Origin: Myxococcus sp. CA023
GTDB lineage: Bacteria > Myxococcota > Myxococcia > Myxococcales > Myxococcaceae
DNA length: 64,000 bases
Assembly: GCF_010998615.1 (NCBI RefSeq)
Contig: NZ_JAAEAH010000038.1
Coordinates: forward strand, 21,474-85,473
Direction: 5' to 3'
Position 1 is the first letter of the stretch. Every line of letters starts with the position of its first letter. Under the pieces are notes generated by a model. The model did not search any database, had not been told where the DNA came from, and saw nothing but the letters and a program-made list of their open reading frames with translations. Below, one piece after another: positions 8,686-17,184 of the stretch. The position numbers and the translations under genes were made by a program.

Positions 8686-9130
8686 CCTGGGCGAAGGACG
8701 GCGTCCAGGGCGGGTACATCGAGCAGCGCGGGTCCAGGCAGTGGTGCAGCTCCCAGAGGTGCCCCAGTTGGTGGAGCGCGTGGCGGGAGACGGCCTTGAA
8801 GGCGCTCTCCAAATCCTTGTGCGGCGCGATGGTGAGGATGGCGCGGTCCTTCCCCTGGCGCGCGAAGCCCGCCGTGGGCGCCACGCCGCTGGGAAGCTCG
8901 CGGTCCTTCAGCTTGCGCGTGGTGAGGAGCAGCACCTTGTCGTCCTTGTAGGAACGGATGCCCTTCAGCTCATCAACCAGCTTCTCCGCATCCAGCGGTT
9001 CGGACATGCCCGCGGGCACCTCCACGCTGCCGGAGTGCTCACTGCCAACGCCGAACGCCGTGTAGAGCGTGCGGTTGAACTTCGCGAGCTGCTTGTCGTC
9101 GAAGGGGTCCAGCGTCACGACGCGAATCAC
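8618..9130 (-). CDS. carG: CarG, zinc-binding partner of CarD
   Basis: A 170-residue protein with an archaemetzincin-like zinc site: HQLGH at 120-124, His130, Cys131, Cys136, Met138 and a CTFC pair at 154-157. In true metzincin proteases the second position is the catalytic Glu (HExxH) and a Gly follows at position 8 of the motif; here these are Gln121 and Glu127, so a protease role is not expected. M. xanthus CarG is known to bind two zinc ions, to lack protease activity and to act with CarD in light- and starvation-regulated transcription through ECF sigma factors. The GTG at 9130 has a GAGGTGA site, 58 nt after carD. Confidence 0.93.
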   Translation of the reverse strand: MIRVVTLDPFDDKQLAKFNRTLYTAFGVGSEHSGSVEVPAGMSEPLDAEKLVDELKGIRSYKDDKVLLLTTRKLKDRELPSGVAPTAGFARQGKDRAILTIAPHKDLESAFKAVSRHALHQLGHLWELHHCLDPRCSMYPPWTPSFAQGEAIFCTFCREKSEQKIRLAKS

Positions 9131-9188
9131 GGGGCGTCACCTCGGCGGAAGGGCCCCATGTGCAGGGGCCCGTCGGTCCATGGGGCTG

Positions 9189-10142
9189 TCAGCTCTCACC
9201 CTCGGGCGGCTTGACCTTGGGCGGACGGCCGCGCTTCTTCGGCGCGGCGGGTGCGGCGCCTTCCACCTCGGGCGGCTTGGGCTTGGGCGGACGGCCGCGC
9301 TTCTTCGGTGCAGGGGGCTCGGCGCCCTCGGCGGTGGCTTCCGGCTTGGGCTTGGGCGGACGGCCGCGCTTCTTCGGCGCCGCGGGCTCGGCGCCCTCGG
9401 TTGCCTCCGTCTTGGCCTTGGGCGGACGGCCGCGCTTCTTGGGGGCGCCCTCCTCGGAGGACGCGGCCTCCTCGGACTCGCCTTCCTCGCTGGCCTCCTC
9501 CTCCTCGGACGGCTCGGAGGGCTCCTCGTCGGACGGCAGGTCCAGGTCGCTGTCCAGGCCCAGCAGGTCGCTGTCCAGGTCCAGGTCCCCCTCCTCGCGC
9601 TGGAACTCGGCGGCGGTGCGCTTGGGGCGCTCGCGTCCGGGCGGGAAGAGGACGATGTCGATGGCGTCCTCGGCGTTGACCTCGGCGGTGCCCAGCGCGG
9701 CGGCGACCTCCGTCACCAGCAGGTGCCGGGCATTGTCGTAGAGCTCGCGCTCCTTGGTCGGCAACGGGCGCAGCTCACTGAGAACCTGGAGCCCCTTCAC
9801 CACCTCGGCCAGACCCATGATGCCGCCTTGGGTCATCCGGTCCAGGTTGGTGCGGGCTCGCTGCTTCCAGTCGAGGTCGGCCTTGTCGCTGTCCGAGCGG
9901 AGGAAGGCGAAGATGGCCTCCACGTCCTCGGCGGATGCGACCTTGCGCACGCCGATGGCGAGCACCTTGCCCTCGGGGACCATCACGACGGCGCCATCTT
10001 CTTCGCGGCGCATCGTGACGAAGGTGAGCTTCTGTCCCGCCACTTCCTTCACATCGATGGCGGAGACGCGGCAGACCCCCTGGTTCGGATAGACGACCCG
10101 GTCGCCAACCGCGAGCTGGAGTGACGCGGACCCTTCAGGCAT
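9189..10142 (-). CDS. carD: CarD, HMGA-like transcriptional regulator
   Basis: A 317-residue global regulator. Residues 1-165 form a CdnL/CarD domain, whose N-terminal part (VGDRVVYPNQGVCRV) binds the RNA polymerase beta subunit. Residues 183-232 are strongly acidic (Asp/Glu/Ser). The tail carries four AT-hooks, each KKRGRPPK, at 235-242, 257-264, 280-287 and 302-309, which bind the minor groove of AT-rich DNA like eukaryotic HMGA proteins. In M. xanthus CarD with CarG is needed for light-induced carotenoid synthesis and for development. The ATG follows a GAGGGGGAC site. The length and hook number match the M. xanthus protein as I remember it. Confidence 0.96.
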   Translation of the reverse strand: MPEGSASLQLAVGDRVVYPNQGVCRVSAIDVKEVAGQKLTFVTMRREEDGAVVMVPEGKVLAIGVRKVASAEDVEAIFAFLRSDSDKADLDWKQRARTNLDRMTQGGIMGLAEVVKGLQVLSELRPLPTKERELYDNARHLLVTEVAAALGTAEVNAEDAIDIVLFPPGRERPKRTAAEFQREEGDLDLDSDLLGLDSDLDLPSDEEPSEPSEEEEASEEGESEEAASSEEGAPKKRGRPPKAKTEATEGAEPAAPKKRGRPPKPKPEATAEGAEPPAPKKRGRPPKPKPPEVEGAAPAAPKKRGRPPKVKPPEGES

Positions 10143-10224
10143 GTCCCCCTCACGGGTGAGGTTGGTGGGCTGAACGTCGGAACAGGCCTGGGCTTAGCAC
10201 CGAGCCACGTCGGACGCCACGAGT

Positions 10225-10431
10225 TTACCGGTGGAGTGCCGCCGTACGTGCGTCCGTTTGCTGAACCCGGAGGAGGTTGCCCAGCACCAGCTTCTGCCGC
10301 GCGTCCAGCGCCGCCTCGACCTGTGCATCCGTCGGCTCCATCCCGTCCACTCCCGGCCGGGCGTCCACACGCGCGGCCATCCCCAGGGTTCCCATCAGGC
10401 CGAACACGGCCACTGCCACCAGCTTCTTCAT
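10225..10431 (-). CDS. Small exported protein
   Basis: A 68-residue protein behind a strong ribosome binding site (GGAGGACTCACC before the ATG). It begins with a signal peptide (MKKLVAVAVFGLMGTLGMAA, likely cut after an Ala near residue 20-24), leaving about 45 residues with no Cys and an amphipathic helical pattern (PTDAQVEAALDARQKLVLGNLL). It lies between the kinase gene and carD on the same strand, 82 nt upstream of carD. No function can be given. Confidence 0.7.
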   Translation of the reverse strand: MKKLVAVAVFGLMGTLGMAARVDARPGVDGMEPTDAQVEAALDARQKLVLGNLLRVQQTDARTAALHR

Positions 10432-10519
10432 GGTGAGTCCTCCGTGGCGCCCAGGGTAGGGGGCAGCCTCCGGTGATCAACTTTTCGGCAACAGGTCGCT
10501 GCACCGCTGTAGCGGCCCG

Positions 10520-12943
10520 TTACCGGTTGGGAGCGGGAGAGGGAGGCCCTGGTGGGGGAGCGGGCGAGGCGCCGGGCGCCGCCACGGGCGATACCTCAAG
10601 CACCAGGCTGCCGGTGTTGTCGGCCAGGTGGTCGTCGGGGAACGCGAGCTGCAACCAGGTGGCGCCCCGCAGGCGCAGGGGGCGGCCCACCTCCAGCAGC
10701 GTCAGCAGGCCGGACACGGTCTCCGGCCCCTCGCCAGCGCCGTACAGGCCCAGCACGCGGCCCACCGGTCCCCCGTCGAAGCCCCGTGTGCGCGCGGACT
10801 CAGCGGTGTCCCGCAGCACGACGTCGTAGTACGTGTCCGGCTCCAGCCCGCGCAGCAGGAAGCGGTCGACGCGCGACAGCTTCACCGCGTGCGTCCGGGC
10901 GTCCACCCGCAGCGTGGTGACGACGCCGTCGTTGTCCCATTCGCGCACGCGGACCATCAGCGTGCCGTGGTTGTCCGTGCGGTTCGCGTCCAGCAGGAAG
11001 ACGTGGAGGCGCGAGGCGTGGCGCACCAACCGCTCCTCGCCGTCCAGCACGCCGAAGGACTCGCGTGCCGCCAGACGCGCGTCTCCCTCCAGGAAGTACC
11101 CGGCGTGCTCCACCCTGCTGGCATGTCCCAGCGAGGCCCAACCCTCCACCCGGACGCTGTAGGTGCGCGACGGGTCCAGCCGCATCTGCGCGGTGGAGAG
11201 GTAGGGCACGCGGAATGCGTGCACCACGCTGGACAGGGACATCCGCTCGGCGGGCATCCGCACCTCATGAGGAGGCGGGGCGTGGTGTGGCTGCTGGGCG
11301 GGGCCTTGAATCCGCTTGGGGAGCAGGCGGGCATGGACGGCCAGGGTGGTGCCGCGCTCGGCGCGCACCGTCTGACTCCACGCCACCATGCCCGGGACCT
11401 GGACCTCCAGCAGGTGCTCCGCGTCCGCGGGGAGCTGCGTGAGCAGGGCGGGGGTGCGCGCGGTCTGTTGCTGGCCGTTCACCCGGATGGCGGCGCCTGG
11501 AGGGGAGGAACTCAGCTCCACGGAGAAGGTGCCCGTGCTGTTCGACACCAGCAGGGCCAGCGTGGCTGTCAGCGCCAAGATGATGGGTGCGCCCAGGGTG
11601 ACGGCCCGGGGCATGCCCATCGTCCGTGATGCCGCCGCGTCCAGGGGCGGGACACCGGGCTCGGGCGGCGCTCCGGGGCCGGGCAGCGCGGGGAGCGGCA
11701 GCGTGGTGCGCTCCATCCGCCCTTCGACGGGCGCGGGGGCCTGGGAGGGGGGCAGCTCGAACTCGGCGATGGGGGTCCGCTCCTCCTCCTCATCCCCGGC
11801 CGGCTCGCGGACGGGCGGCGCCATCTCCCGGAGGGCGCGGCGCTCCAAGGGGGACTGGGTCCACCGGGCCATCTGCGCCAGGAACTCGCGGGGCAGCAGG
11901 ACGGGGCGGCCTTCGCCCACCAGCTCCGCCTCGAAGAGGTAGCCCATGAAGTGGGCGCGCGCGCTGGAGGACACGTCGGGCGCGGCCGTGTGGAGGTGGC
12001 GTGTGAGGGCCTCGGCGAAGGCCTCCGCGGTGGCGTAGCGCTGCTCGCGCTCCACGGCCAGCGCAGTGAGCAGGATGCGCTCCAGCGCGGTGGGGATGCC
12101 TGGGTTGAGGTCGCGGGGCCGCGGGAAGTCGCCCAGGGCGAGCTTGCGCAGCACGTCCGGCATCTTCCCTTCGAAGGGGAGGCGGCCGCACAGCATCTCG
12201 TAGATGACGATGCCCGCGGCGAAGATGTCCGAGCGCGCGTCGGGCTCGCGCCCGCGGACCTGCTCCGGCGCGAAGTAGGTGTACTTGCCCTTGAGGTCGT
12301 GCTCCACCGGCTCGGCGCTGCCGGCCAGCCGCGCCCGCGCGATGCCGAAGTCGACCAGCTTCACCTGGCCTTCGTAGCTGAGCAGGACGTTCTGCGGGCT
12401 GACGTCGCGGTGGACGATGTGGAGCGGTCGGCCGCGTTCATCCAGCCGCGTATGCGCGTAGGCCAGCCCTTCCAGCATCTCCACGGCGATGAGCAGCGCC
12501 AGCGGCTGGGGCAGGGTGTACATGCCCTTCTCCCGCGCGCGCCGCATGACGCTCGACAGGGTGCGGCCGTCCACCCACTCCATGGCGATGAAGTACTCGC
12601 CGTCCACCTCGCCGAAGTCGAAGACCTGGGCGATGTTGCCGTGGCTCAGCCCCGCGGCGATGCGGGCCTCGTTGACGAACATCGACTGGAAGGCGCTGTT
12701 GCCCGCGTAGCCTGGGAGGATTTTCTTGATGACCACCGGTTTGGTGACACCCGCCGCCGCTGTCATCCGCGCGCGGTAGATCTCCGCCATCCCGCCCGTC
12801 GCGATGCGCTCGAGCAGCTTGTATTTACCGAAATGAAGCCCTTCGGAAAACTGCTGCACGTTCGTTCCGGCTCCTTCGGGTGCAGGTGGCCGCTGCGCCA
12901 AGGGGGCCCGTGCTGTCTTGGCAGGGGCACCTGAATGTATCAT
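10520..12943 (-). CDS. Membrane Ser/Thr protein kinase with PEGA domain
   Basis: An 807-residue eukaryote-like kinase. The kinase domain spans about 39-320: glycine loop IATGGMAEIY, ATP-binding Lys73 in VVIKKI, catalytic Asp180 in VHRDVSPQN, and Asp198 in VDFG; all key residues are present, so it should be active. A proline-rich juxtamembrane stretch (380-440) leads to one transmembrane helix at about 447-467, then a PEGA domain (472-545, with SSPPGAAIRVNG) and an extracytoplasmic region of about 250 beta-rich residues that I do not recognise. This layout suggests an envelope-sensing kinase. It is divergent from the lipoprotein gene at 13166 across 222 nt that should hold both promoters. The start is the first ATG; its ribosome binding site is weak. 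Confidence 0.9.
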   Translation of the reverse strand: MIHSGAPAKTARAPLAQRPPAPEGAGTNVQQFSEGLHFGKYKLLERIATGGMAEIYRARMTAAAGVTKPVVIKKILPGYAGNSAFQSMFVNEARIAAGLSHGNIAQVFDFGEVDGEYFIAMEWVDGRTLSSVMRRAREKGMYTLPQPLALLIAVEMLEGLAYAHTRLDERGRPLHIVHRDVSPQNVLLSYEGQVKLVDFGIARARLAGSAEPVEHDLKGKYTYFAPEQVRGREPDARSDIFAAGIVIYEMLCGRLPFEGKMPDVLRKLALGDFPRPRDLNPGIPTALERILLTALAVEREQRYATAEAFAEALTRHLHTAAPDVSSSARAHFMGYLFEAELVGEGRPVLLPREFLAQMARWTQSPLERRALREMAPPVREPAGDEEEERTPIAEFELPPSQAPAPVEGRMERTTLPLPALPGPGAPPEPGVPPLDAAASRTMGMPRAVTLGAPIILALTATLALLVSNSTGTFSVELSSSPPGAAIRVNGQQQTARTPALLTQLPADAEHLLEVQVPGMVAWSQTVRAERGTTLAVHARLLPKRIQGPAQQPHHAPPPHEVRMPAERMSLSSVVHAFRVPYLSTAQMRLDPSRTYSVRVEGWASLGHASRVEHAGYFLEGDARLAARESFGVLDGEERLVRHASRLHVFLLDANRTDNHGTLMVRVREWDNDGVVTTLRVDARTHAVKLSRVDRFLLRGLEPDTYYDVVLRDTAESARTRGFDGGPVGRVLGLYGAGEGPETVSGLLTLLEVGRPLRLRGATWLQLAFPDDHLADNTGSLVLEVSPVAAPGASPAPPPGPPSPAPNR

Positions 12944-13165
12944 GGGGTAGGTAAAACGCCATTACGGGAAAAATCCGTTGACTGTGATTCAGTGGTGGGT
13001 GTGCCTCTTCCTACGTCTCGCGACATCCACCGCCATGGCGGTGCCCGAGGTGGTCTGGGGGCCGGGGGGCAGGGCCGGGCGTCGAAGGATGCCCGCTTGG
13101 CGCGCCACGTACCGATGCGTCATCACCAGCGACGTTGGATGGCGGCCACTTGGGTGGAGCGCCAC

Positions 13166-14008
13166 GTGAGGACGGTGCGGGGCATGTATGCGGCCATCCA
13201 GGTGCTTGCCGTGGTGCTGCTCGTCGTGGTGGGCGCCGGCTGTCGTGAGGAGAAGCAGGCCGAGCCGCTCAAGTCATTGAAGCCCGAGCCCTTGCCCTCG
13301 CTCGCCGTGCCGGGAGAAGCGGCTCCGGAAGCACCGCGACCCGCGTCGCCGTCCGAAGTGGAGGTGGCGGGCCCCATCCATGGCGAGCCGCTTCCAACCT
13401 CCGCGCTCCGGGTGGCGCTGGCGGGGGAGCGCGTGCGCGTGGGCGAGGAGACCTTCGAGCCGGCGCGCCCGGATGACGCCGCGCGGCTGGCGCAGCGCGT
13501 GAAAGGGCACTCCGTGTTGGTGGTTCCGGACGCGGACACGTTCCTGGTGCAGGCGTCGGAGCTGTTCGCCGTGCTGCGGGACTCGGCGGAGTCCGTGTGG
13601 CTGGCGCACCCGGATGGGCCCGTGGCCTATCCCGTGGTGCTGCGGGACGAAGCGGGCTTCCGCGCGTGGCTGGAGGAGGTCGCGCCGGGCAAGCTGCGCA
13701 TCATCATGCGCGCGGACGGCTTCGAGTTGACCACCAGCGTGGGCAAGTTGCCGGGGCCGGATCCGAATGGTCCCTCGGTGCCGGTGCGGGCGGGGCGGCA
13801 GGACATCGTCACGCTCCGCCGGGGCCTGGGCTTGCTCAAGGGGCGCTTCAAGACGTCCGAGGACATCTGCCTCGTGCCCTCGTTCGGCACGGAGGTGGCG
13901 CAGGCGGCGCGGGCGCTCGGCGGAAACTTCGCCGCGCCGGGTGAGCCGCTGTTCGACACCCTGTGCTTCGTCTACCCCACGCCGCACAAGGCCCCGGACG
14001 GAGGGTGA
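13166..14008 (+). CDS. Lipoprotein, possible ExbD/TolR-like domain
   Basis: A 280-residue lipoprotein. The GTG at 13166 follows GGTGGAG by 6 nt and gives a leader with a basic start (RTVRG) and the lipobox VGAGC; the ATG at 13184 is an alternative that drops the charged residues. After a Pro/Glu-rich linker (about 30-75) comes a domain in which segments such as HSVLVVPDADTFLVQASELFAVL look like the periplasmic domain of ExbD/TolR, but there is no proton-channel helix. A pair of Cys occurs near the C-terminus (DICLVP, DTLCFV). The resemblance is only by eye. It may be functionally tied to the divergent kinase. Confidence 0.7.
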   Translation: MRTVRGMYAAIQVLAVVLLVVVGAGCREEKQAEPLKSLKPEPLPSLAVPGEAAPEAPRPASPSEVEVAGPIHGEPLPTSALRVALAGERVRVGEETFEPARPDDAARLAQRVKGHSVLVVPDADTFLVQASELFAVLRDSAESVWLAHPDGPVAYPVVLRDEAGFRAWLEEVAPGKLRIIMRADGFELTTSVGKLPGPDPNGPSVPVRAGRQDIVTLRRGLGLLKGRFKTSEDICLVPSFGTEVAQAARALGGNFAAPGEPLFDTLCFVYPTPHKAPDGG

Positions 14009-14053
14009 ACCAACTGTGTGGAATCCACCGTGCTCGCGTCATCGCCTCGAGCA

Positions 14054-14097
14054 TTGACATCTTCGATAAGTCGCCGTTTATATAAGCGCACGCTTAT
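14054..14097 (+). promoter_or_regulatory. Promoter with palindromic ArsR-type operator
   Basis: TTGACA at 14054-14059 and TTTATA at 14077-14082, 17 nt apart, form a near-consensus sigma-70-type promoter. Directly at and after the -10 element is a palindrome with 7-bp arms, ATAAGCG-CA-CGCTTAT (14082-14097), the shape of an ArsR-family operator. It sits 13 nt before the SRPBCC gene, whose downstream partner is an ArsR regulator. Autorepression by that regulator is the obvious inference. Confidence 0.75.
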
Positions 14098-14110
14098 TCG
14101 TGGAGGCGAC

Positions 14111-14770
14111 ATGATTGATGTGAAGCGGTACCTGGGGGCCGTCGTGCGGGAGGTGGAGAGCCGTGAGCATGAGGGCAAGCCCGCACGCGTCGTCGTCGCC
14201 ACGCGCGATTACGACACGACGGTGGAGGACCTCTGGGACGCGCTGACCAACCCCGAGCGCATCCCCCGCTGGTTCCTCCCGGTGTCCGGCGACCTGAAGC
14301 TGGGTGGGCGTTATGAGCTCAAGGGCAATGCCAGCGGCACGGTCACCCGTTGCGATGCTCCGCGGCACCTGGGGTTGACGTGGGAGTTCGGAGGGGCCGT
14401 GAGCTGGTTGGAGGTCATCCTGGCCAACGCGCCTGGCGGTGGCACCCGGCTGCGGCTGGAGCACATGGCCCATGTGAGCCCCTTCTGGGACGACTACGGC
14501 CCTGGCGCGACCGGAGTCGGCTGGGAGCTGGGGCTGATGGGCCTGGGCATGCACTTGGAGTCCGGCGGCGCCGCTGTTGACAGCGCGGCGGTGGAATCCT
14601 GGACGACCTCGGATGAAGGCAAGGCGTTCATCACGGCCAGCAGCGAGGGCTGGGGGCAAGCGGATGTGACGCGGGGAGAGGACGCCGCGGCGGCGAAGGC
14701 TCGCGCGGCGCGGACGACGGCTTTCTATACTGGTGCGCCGCCGCCCGACGTGCGGCATCCGGGGATCTGA
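14111..14770 (+). CDS. SRPBCC (AHSA1-like) protein
   Basis: A 219-residue protein of the START/SRPBCC superfamily, AHSA1-like branch. Typical segments are ATRDYDTTVEDLWDALTNPERIPRWFLP near the N-terminus, GDLKLGGRYEL, and a C-terminal helix with GWELGLMGLG. These form a helix-grip fold with a hydrophobic pocket; the ligand is unknown. The ATG follows GTGGAGGCGAC. It is followed after 8 nt by an ArsR-type regulator gene, a very common pairing in which the regulator controls both genes. The last 60 residues are rich in Ala/Glu and extend beyond the usual domain end. Confidence 0.88.
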   Translation: MIDVKRYLGAVVREVESREHEGKPARVVVATRDYDTTVEDLWDALTNPERIPRWFLPVSGDLKLGGRYELKGNASGTVTRCDAPRHLGLTWEFGGAVSWLEVILANAPGGGTRLRLEHMAHVSPFWDDYGPGATGVGWELGLMGLGMHLESGGAAVDSAAVESWTTSDEGKAFITASSEGWGQADVTRGEDAAAAKARAARTTAFYTGAPPPDVRHPGI

Positions 14771-14778
14771 TAGCCACG

Positions 14779-15132
14779 ATGCATGCCTTCGACGTCCTGG
14801 GTGAGCCGGTGCGCAGACGGATCCTCGAGCTCCTGGCCGAGGGGGAACGCCCCTCTGGCGAGGTGACCGAGTCCATCCAGGCGGAGTTCGGCATCAGTCA
14901 GCCGGCGGTCAGTCAACACCTGAAGGTGCTGCGCGACAGCGGCTTCGCGGAGGTTCGCGCGGAAGGGACCCGCCGCCTCTATCGCGTCGACCCGGCGCCG
15001 TTGCAGCAGGTCGACGCGTGGCTGGAACAGTTCCGCGTGTTCTGGACACCGCGCCTGGAGGCGCTCGCCACCGAGGTGGCGCGGGGCAAGCGGGCTCGGG
15101 CCAAGGCCGACACTGAAGGCGGCGGTCCGTAG
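14779..15132 (+). CDS. ArsR-family transcriptional regulator
   Basis: A 117-residue winged-helix repressor. It opens with the usual FDVLGEPVRRRILELLAEGE helix pair, then the recognition region ISQPAVSQHLKVLRDSGFAEV and the wing GTRRLYRVD. There are no Cys residues, so it is not a thiolate metal sensor; it belongs to the SRPBCC-linked (SdpR/HTH_20-like) subgroup, where the signal is usually unknown. It lies 8 nt after the SRPBCC gene and probably binds the palindrome at 14082-14097. The 225 nt between its end and the acyl-CoA dehydrogenase gene show no ORF or clear terminator. Confidence 0.9.
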   Translation: MHAFDVLGEPVRRRILELLAEGERPSGEVTESIQAEFGISQPAVSQHLKVLRDSGFAEVRAEGTRRLYRVDPAPLQQVDAWLEQFRVFWTPRLEALATEVARGKRARAKADTEGGGP

Positions 15133-15357
15133 CGTGGCGCGCGCGGTGTCCAGCATCGCCTGCTTCGGCTGACTTGAAGGGCACCGCTCGCCCCTTCGCT
15201 TACGGGAAGGCGCTGCCTACCGGACAGCGGACCTCATCTGAAGCGAAGCAGGGCAGTGGACTGGCGATGACTCGCCGGGCCTTCGCGGGCGACTTCCAGC
15301 CGGAGGATTAGATTCAGGTCCCAGGGCGGGGTGCGCTCGCCCGCTGGAGGGATACTC

Positions 15358-17163
15358 ATGGATGCCGCATCCAAGGTCGCTTCGCAGCAGGGGCTTGCTC
15401 CCGGGGGCGCGTTCCTCTTCGAGGAGGTGGGCTCGGCCCGAATCCTCACCCCGGAGACCTTCACGGAGGAGCAGCGCCTCTTTTTCAAGACGGCGCTCCA
15501 GTTCTCCCGCGAGCAGGTCCTCCCCCTGTCCGAGCGAATCGAGGCCAAGGACAACGCGCTCCTTCGCCAGTTGCTGCGACAGGCCGGCGAGCTGGGCCTG
15601 CTGAGCGTGGACATCCCCGAGTCCTACGGCGGAACCGGCCTGGACAAGACGACGTCGCTGCTTTTGGCGGAGGCCATGAGCCTCAACGGCTCATGGTCGG
15701 TGACGTTCGGCGCGCACACTGGCATCGGTACGTTGCCCATCGTCTGGTTCGGCAGCGCCGCGCAGAAGGCGAAGTACCTGCCGAAGCTGGCCACGGGGGA
15801 GTGGGTGGCGGCCTACGCGCTCACGGAGCAGGGAAGCGGCAGTGACGCGCTGGGCGCGAAGACGAAGGCGGTCCGGTCCCCCGACGGCAAGCACTGGATT
15901 CTCAACGGCTCCAAGCTCTACATCACCAACGCGGCCTTCGCGGACGTGTTCGTCGTCTTCGCCAAGGTAGACGGGGACAAGTTCACCGGCTTCATCGTGG
16001 AGAAGGACACGCCCGGCCTCACCGTGGGGCCGGAGGAGCACAAGATGGGCATCCGCGGCTCCTCCACGTGCCCGCTCTACTTCGAGGACGCGCGCGTCCC
16101 GGTGGAGAACCAGTTGGGCGAGGTGGGCAAGGGCCACAAGATCGCCTTCAACATCCTCAACTACGGCCGCCTCAAGCTGGGCGCGGGCGTGCTGGGGGGC
16201 ATGAAGCTCCAGCTCCAGAACGCGCTGCGCTTCACGCAGGAGCGCAAGCAGTTCAACGCGCCCATCGTCCAGTTCCCGCTGTCGCGCGAGAAGCTGGCCC
16301 GCATGGCCGCGCTCGTCTACGCGGTGGAGAGCATGACGTACCGCACCGCCGGGCTCGTGGACGCGCGCCTGGGGCAGGGGGACAAGGACGCCCCGGACTA
16401 CGAGGCGCGCCTCCTGGAGGCGGTGGAGGAGTACGCCATCGAGTCCTCCATCATGAAGGTGCACGGCTCGGAGTCCTTCGGGCACCTCGTGGATGACGCC
16501 GTCCAGCTCCACGGCGGCGCGGGCTACATCGAGGAGTATCCGGTGGAGCGCTCGTACCGCGACGCGCGCATCAACCGCATCTTCGAGGGCACCAACGAAA
16601 TCAACCGCATGCTCATCACCGGCATGCTCCTCAAGCGCGCGGTGAAGGGCGACCTGCCGCTGTTCGCCATGGCCGGCAACGTGGCGGAGGAGCTGTCCCG
16701 GGGCGAGCGGCCCCGCGCGCGCGTGCAGGATGCACTGGCCCCTCAGGAGGTCGCCGCCGAGGCCGCCAAGCACCTGGCGCTCCACGGCCTGCGCGTGGCG
16801 GCGGAGACGTTCGGCACGGAGCTGGAGCAGCACCAGGAGGTGCTCGCGGCCCTGTCGGACGTGGTGATGGACGCCTTCGCTCTGGACTCCATGGTGACGC
16901 GCACGCGCCAGGCCGCCACGCCCGGTGCGTTGGACCCGGTGCGGGTGGCAATGACGCAGCTCTACGCGCTGGACGCCATCCCTCGCGCCTACGACAGGAC
17001 GCGCCGCGCGCTGTGCGCCACGTTGAAGGGGGACGCGCTCGACCAGGAGCTCAAGCGCCTGGGCGCGCTGGACGTCTTCACGCCGTATGACCCGGCGGCG
17101 CTGCGGGAGACGGTGGTGGCGGCCCTGGAGTCCGCAGGCGGCTACTCCCTGGGCGCGGTGTAG
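15358..17163 (+). CDS. Acyl-CoA dehydrogenase (long form)
   Basis: A 601-residue acyl-CoA dehydrogenase of the very-long-chain type: the usual 380-residue catalytic core is followed by an extra helical domain of about 170 residues (from about 430). Visible motifs are YALTEQGSGSDALG (FAD/substrate loop), NGSKLYITNAAFAD, QLHGGAGYIEEYPVER and IFEGTNEINR, with the probable catalytic base Glu410. It oxidises acyl-CoA to trans-2-enoyl-CoA using FAD, the first step of beta-oxidation, which myxobacteria use on lipid-rich prey and during development. The ATG at 15358 follows GGAGGGATACTC. It stands alone, with no electron-transfer flavoprotein or hydratase gene beside it. Confidence 0.92.
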   Translation: MDAASKVASQQGLAPGGAFLFEEVGSARILTPETFTEEQRLFFKTALQFSREQVLPLSERIEAKDNALLRQLLRQAGELGLLSVDIPESYGGTGLDKTTSLLLAEAMSLNGSWSVTFGAHTGIGTLPIVWFGSAAQKAKYLPKLATGEWVAAYALTEQGSGSDALGAKTKAVRSPDGKHWILNGSKLYITNAAFADVFVVFAKVDGDKFTGFIVEKDTPGLTVGPEEHKMGIRGSSTCPLYFEDARVPVENQLGEVGKGHKIAFNILNYGRLKLGAGVLGGMKLQLQNALRFTQERKQFNAPIVQFPLSREKLARMAALVYAVESMTYRTAGLVDARLGQGDKDAPDYEARLLEAVEEYAIESSIMKVHGSESFGHLVDDAVQLHGGAGYIEEYPVERSYRDARINRIFEGTNEINRMLITGMLLKRAVKGDLPLFAMAGNVAEELSRGERPRARVQDALAPQEVAAEAAKHLALHGLRVAAETFGTELEQHQEVLAALSDVVMDAFALDSMVTRTRQAATPGALDPVRVAMTQLYALDAIPRAYDRTRRALCATLKGDALDQELKRLGALDVFTPYDPAALRETVVAALESAGGYSLGAV

Positions 17164-17184
17164 CCCGCAGGGGCCTCCGGGCCG

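Noticed and set aside
8618..9130. Active archaemetzincin protease
   Set aside because: The catalytic Glu is Gln (HQLGH) and the position next to carD identifies it as CarG, a non-proteolytic regulator.
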